Assembly: GCA_012799265.1 (NCBI GenBank)
Contig: JAAZLP010000145.1
Coordinates: forward strand, 1-16,278
DNA: 16,278 nt
Direction of reading: 5' to 3'
Source of the DNA: Phyllobacteriaceae bacterium
GTDB lineage: Bacteria; Pseudomonadota; Alphaproteobacteria; Rhizobiales; Devosiaceae
Below the pieces are notes generated by a model, which was not told the origin of the DNA, ran no database searches, and saw only the letters and a list, made by a program, of their open reading frames with translations. Positions 13,791 to 16,278 of this stretch are shown here, in pieces. The translations under genes and the position numbers were made by a program. Position 1 is the first letter of the stretch. Every line of letters begins with the position of its first letter.

Positions 13791-16278
13791 ATGTCCCATC
13801 CTGCGTTTGAGCTTGTTCGTGACGAGAAGATTGCCGAGATCAATTCAGAGGCAAAGCTCTATCGGCACAGGAAGACGGGGGCGGAGGTGCTGAGCCTCGT
13901 CAATGACGACGAGAACAAGGTCTTTGGCATTACCTTCAAGACGCCGCCGGAGGATTCGACCGGTATCGCGCATATTTTGGAGCACTCGGTGCTCTGCGGA
14001 TCGAAGAAATATCCGGTGAAGAAGCCGTTCGTGGAGCTGCTCAAGGGCAGTATGCACACCTTCCTCAACGCCATGACCTATCCGGACAAGACCGCTTATC
14101 CGGTGGCCAGCCAGAACCTCAAGGATTTTTACAATCTCGTCGATGTCTATCTCGACGCGGTGCTGTTTCCGCTGATCACGGAAGACACGTTTGAGCAGGA
14201 AGGCTGGCACTACGAGCTCGACAGCCTTGATGCGCCGCTGGTCTATAAGGGCGTGGTCTTCAACGAGATGAAGGGCGTCTACTCATCGCCGGACTCGGTG
14301 ATGCATACGCAGACGCAGGGCGCGCTTTATCCCGATACGACCTATGGCAAGAGTTCGGGCGGCGACCCCAAGGTGATCCCCGAGCTGACCTATGAGCAGT
14401 TCAAGCGCTTCCACCAGACCTATTACCATCCGAGCAATGCGCGGGTCGTGTTCTCGGGCGACGACGCGCCGGAAAAGCGGCTGGAAATCCTCGATGGCTA
14501 TTTCAGCCAGTTCGAGCGCATCGAGGTGGATGCCGAAGTGCAGCTGCAGCCGCGCTGGAATGCGCCGCGCACCGTTAAAGGCACCTATGCCGGTGCGATT
14601 GATCCGGAGAAGCGGCGTGACGGCATGGCGTCGGTCAACTGGATGATCGATCCGCCGCAATCGCGCGAGGAGATCCTGAGCCATGGGCTTCTGAGCTATC
14701 TGCTGGCGGGCAATTCAGCGGCGCCGCTGCGCAAGAAGCTGACCGAAAGCGGCATTGGCGAGGGCATGATCGGCGGCGGCATTGGCAGCTATCTGCGCCA
14801 GCCGATTGCCGGATTTGGTCTCAAGGGTATCGATCCGGCTGATGCCGAAAAGGTTGAAAAGCTGGTGCTGGATACCCTCGAAGAGATCGCCACTAAGGGC
14901 TTTGCGGAAGATCAGCTCGATGCGGCGCTCAATACGTTTGAGTTCAATCTGCGCGAGCAGAATACCGGCAATACGCCGCGCGGCATGACCTATATGTTCG
15001 GCGCGTTGGGGACCTGGCTGCATGGCGGTGATCCCCTGGAGGCGCTGGTCTTTGAAGATGCGCTGGCCTCGCTCAAGGCCAAGGCGGCAGAGGGGCATTT
15101 CGAAAAGGAAATCCGTCGGCTCTTCCTCGACAACACCCATCGCGTGACCAGCACATTGGAGGCCGATCCTGAACAGGCGGCGCGCGAAGCCAAGGCGGAG
15201 GCCGACAGGCTGGCCGCTGTGCGCGCAGGGCTGGACGATGAGGCGCTGAAAAAGACGCTGGAACGCACTGAGCGCCTCAAGGCGCTGCAGGAGGCAGTCG
15301 ACAAGCCAGAAGACCTGGCCAAGATCCCGACGCTGACGCTGGGCGATCTGGATCGCGAAATCCGCACCATCCCGACCGAGGAAAGTGCAGTGCATGGCGC
15401 GCGGGTTCTCTATCATGACCTTGCAACGCTCGGGATCGTCTATCTCGATCTCGGTTTTGACCTTCATGTCCTCGACAAGGCGCAATTGCCTTATCTGCCG
15501 CTTTTTGGTCGCGCGTTGCTGCAGACCGGGACGAGCAAGGAAGACTTCGTTTCGCTGACCCAGCGCATCGGGCGCACGACAGGCGGCGTGGGGCAGCATC
15601 GGGCGATTGCGACACGTCAGGCTGATGGGGAGACGGCGGCGTGGTTCTTCCTTTCGGGCAAGGCGGTTCCAGACAAGCTCGCGCCCATGCTCGAGATCAT
15701 GAACGATGTGCTGCTCGACGCGCGGCTCGATAATCGCGAGCGGTTCCGGCAGATGGCGCTCGAGGAGAAGGCCGGATTTGAAGCGCGGTTGGTGCCCTCG
15801 GGCAATGCCATTGTCGATACGCGCATCAAGGCCGGGCTGACCGAAGCGGGCTGGATCGCCGAGCAGATGAGCGGCGTCAGCTATCTCGAATTCCTCCGCG
15901 ATCTGGTGAAGCGGATCGACAGCGACTGGGCAGGCGTCGAGGCAACGCTGCGCGCTATGCGCGAGCGGCTGTTCAATCGCGGGCGCATGGTGGTCAATGT
16001 GACGGCCGACAATGCGCTCTGGCCAAAGGCACAGGCGGAGATTGCGGACTTTGTCGCTACACTGCCCTCGGCGGAGATCGGCAATGCCGATTGGGGCCAG
16101 GCTTTCGAGCCGCAGAATGAAGGTCTCGTGATCTCGGCGCAGGTCAATTATGTCGGCAAGGGCGCAAATCTGAAGGCACTGGGGATCAATCTCTCGGCGG
16201 CATCAGCCGTGGTGCTGCGCCATCTCAACACGACCTATCTCTGGGACAAGGTGCGCGTGCAGGGCGGGGCCTATGGGG
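13791..16278 (+). CDS. PreP-like M16C zinc metalloprotease (insulinase family), partial (first 829 residues)
   Basis: This is the N-terminal 829 residues of an M16C (presequence protease-type) metalloendopeptidase, which is normally about 970 residues; the C-terminus lies past the right edge. The inverted zinc motif is HILEH at 61-65, with the distal ligand Glu159 in FNEMKGVYSSPDS. Spacing between His65 and Glu159 (94) fits the family. A long helical linker near 450-510 (rich in Ala, Glu, Lys) separates the two halves. LWDKVRVQGGAYG close to the edge is a hallmark of the second half. There is no signal peptide, so a cytoplasmic peptide-degrading role is likely. ATG 13791 has a weak SD (GAAGAG upstream). 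It is transcribed away from brnTA, and no clear promoter is visible in the 134-base gap, apart from a small palindrome, CCTAA-C-TTAGG, at 13753-13763. Confidence 0.93.
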   Translation, partial: MSHPAFELVRDEKIAEINSEAKLYRHRKTGAEVLSLVNDDENKVFGITFKTPPEDSTGIAHILEHSVLCGSKKYPVKKPFVELLKGSMHTFLNAMTYPDKTAYPVASQNLKDFYNLVDVYLDAVLFPLITEDTFEQEGWHYELDSLDAPLVYKGVVFNEMKGVYSSPDSVMHTQTQGALYPDTTYGKSSGGDPKVIPELTYEQFKRFHQTYYHPSNARVVFSGDDAPEKRLEILDGYFSQFERIEVDAEVQLQPRWNAPRTVKGTYAGAIDPEKRRDGMASVNWMIDPPQSREEILSHGLLSYLLAGNSAAPLRKKLTESGIGEGMIGGGIGSYLRQPIAGFGLKGIDPADAEKVEKLVLDTLEEIATKGFAEDQLDAALNTFEFNLREQNTGNTPRGMTYMFGALGTWLHGGDPLEALVFEDALASLKAKAAEGHFEKEIRRLFLDNTHRVTSTLEADPEQAAREAKAEADRLAAVRAGLDDEALKKTLERTERLKALQEAVDKPEDLAKIPTLTLGDLDREIRTIPTEESAVHGARVLYHDLATLGIVYLDLGFDLHVLDKAQLPYLPLFGRALLQTGTSKEDFVSLTQRIGRTTGGVGQHRAIATRQADGETAAWFFLSGKAVPDKLAPMLEIMNDVLLDARLDNRERFRQMALEEKAGFEARLVPSGNAIVDTRIKAGLTEAGWIAEQMSGVSYLEFLRDLVKRIDSDWAGVEATLRAMRERLFNRGRMVVNVTADNALWPKAQAEIADFVATLPSAEIGNADWGQAFEPQNEGLVISAQVNYVGKGANLKALGINLSAASAVVLRHLNTTYLWDKVRVQGGAYG

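Noticed and set aside
1..16278. tRNA, rRNA, CRISPR array, insertion sequence or attachment site
   Set aside because: I read both strands for repeat-spacer patterns, transposase motifs and cloverleaf-like sequence and saw none. A dedicated scan would be needed to exclude a short ncRNA.

Overview
The window is dense, high-GC chromosomal DNA from what looks like an alphaproteobacterium. The FtsX/LolD-type ABC pair, the FCD-type GntR regulator, the brnTA pair and the protein sequences suggest Hyphomicrobiales, possibly a Devosia-like organism. That placement is inference from gene style, not a search result. I see no tRNA, rRNA, CRISPR array, insertion sequence or phage gene, and no gene-free stretch longer than about 300 bases.

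Layout. (1) 1-1408, minus: the N-terminal 469 residues of the DEAH-box helicase HrpB, cut by the left edge. (2) 1497-2393, plus: a DUF72 (YecE-like) protein, divergent from hrpB, with a strong inverted repeat just before its start. (3) 2399-3922, minus: a HerA/DUF87-like P-loop ATPase, convergent with DUF72. (4) 4071-7315, minus: a two-gene ABC operon (LolD/YbbA-type ATPase, then an 847-residue FtsX/YbbP-type permease) joined by a one-base TGATG overlap and followed by a hairpin. (5) 7488-8006, plus: a small secreted protein of unknown function with a GTG start and a clear intrinsic terminator. (6) 8162-13006, plus: four genes in one direction: a Gfo/Idh/MocA oxidoreductase, an FCD-type GntR regulator, an ABC exporter half-transporter and an aldo/keto reductase whose start lies inside the exporter gene. 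(7) 13016-13087: a short hairpin-rich GC element between convergent genes. (8) 13098-13656, minus: a brnT-brnA toxin-antitoxin pair with a recognisable promoter and candidate operator. (9) 13791 to the right edge, plus: the first 829 residues of a PreP-like M16C metalloprotease.

How the parts may work together. The Gfo/Idh/MocA gene has a consensus TTGACA -35 box, and a perfect 7-bp inverted repeat lies where its -10 should be. With a GntR-family gene next door, this suggests a self-contained regulated sugar or polyol catabolic unit. The exporter and aldo/keto reductase are translationally linked. The brnTA promoter carries two TGTACA palindromes, fitting autorepression by BrnA. It lies in the same short gap that must hold the protease promoter.

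No feature here clearly amounts to a new multi-gene system. The observations most worth checking are the candidate operators, the four-cysteine insertion in the Gfo/Idh/MocA protein, the atypical BrnT, and the HerA-like ATPase without a nuclease partner.
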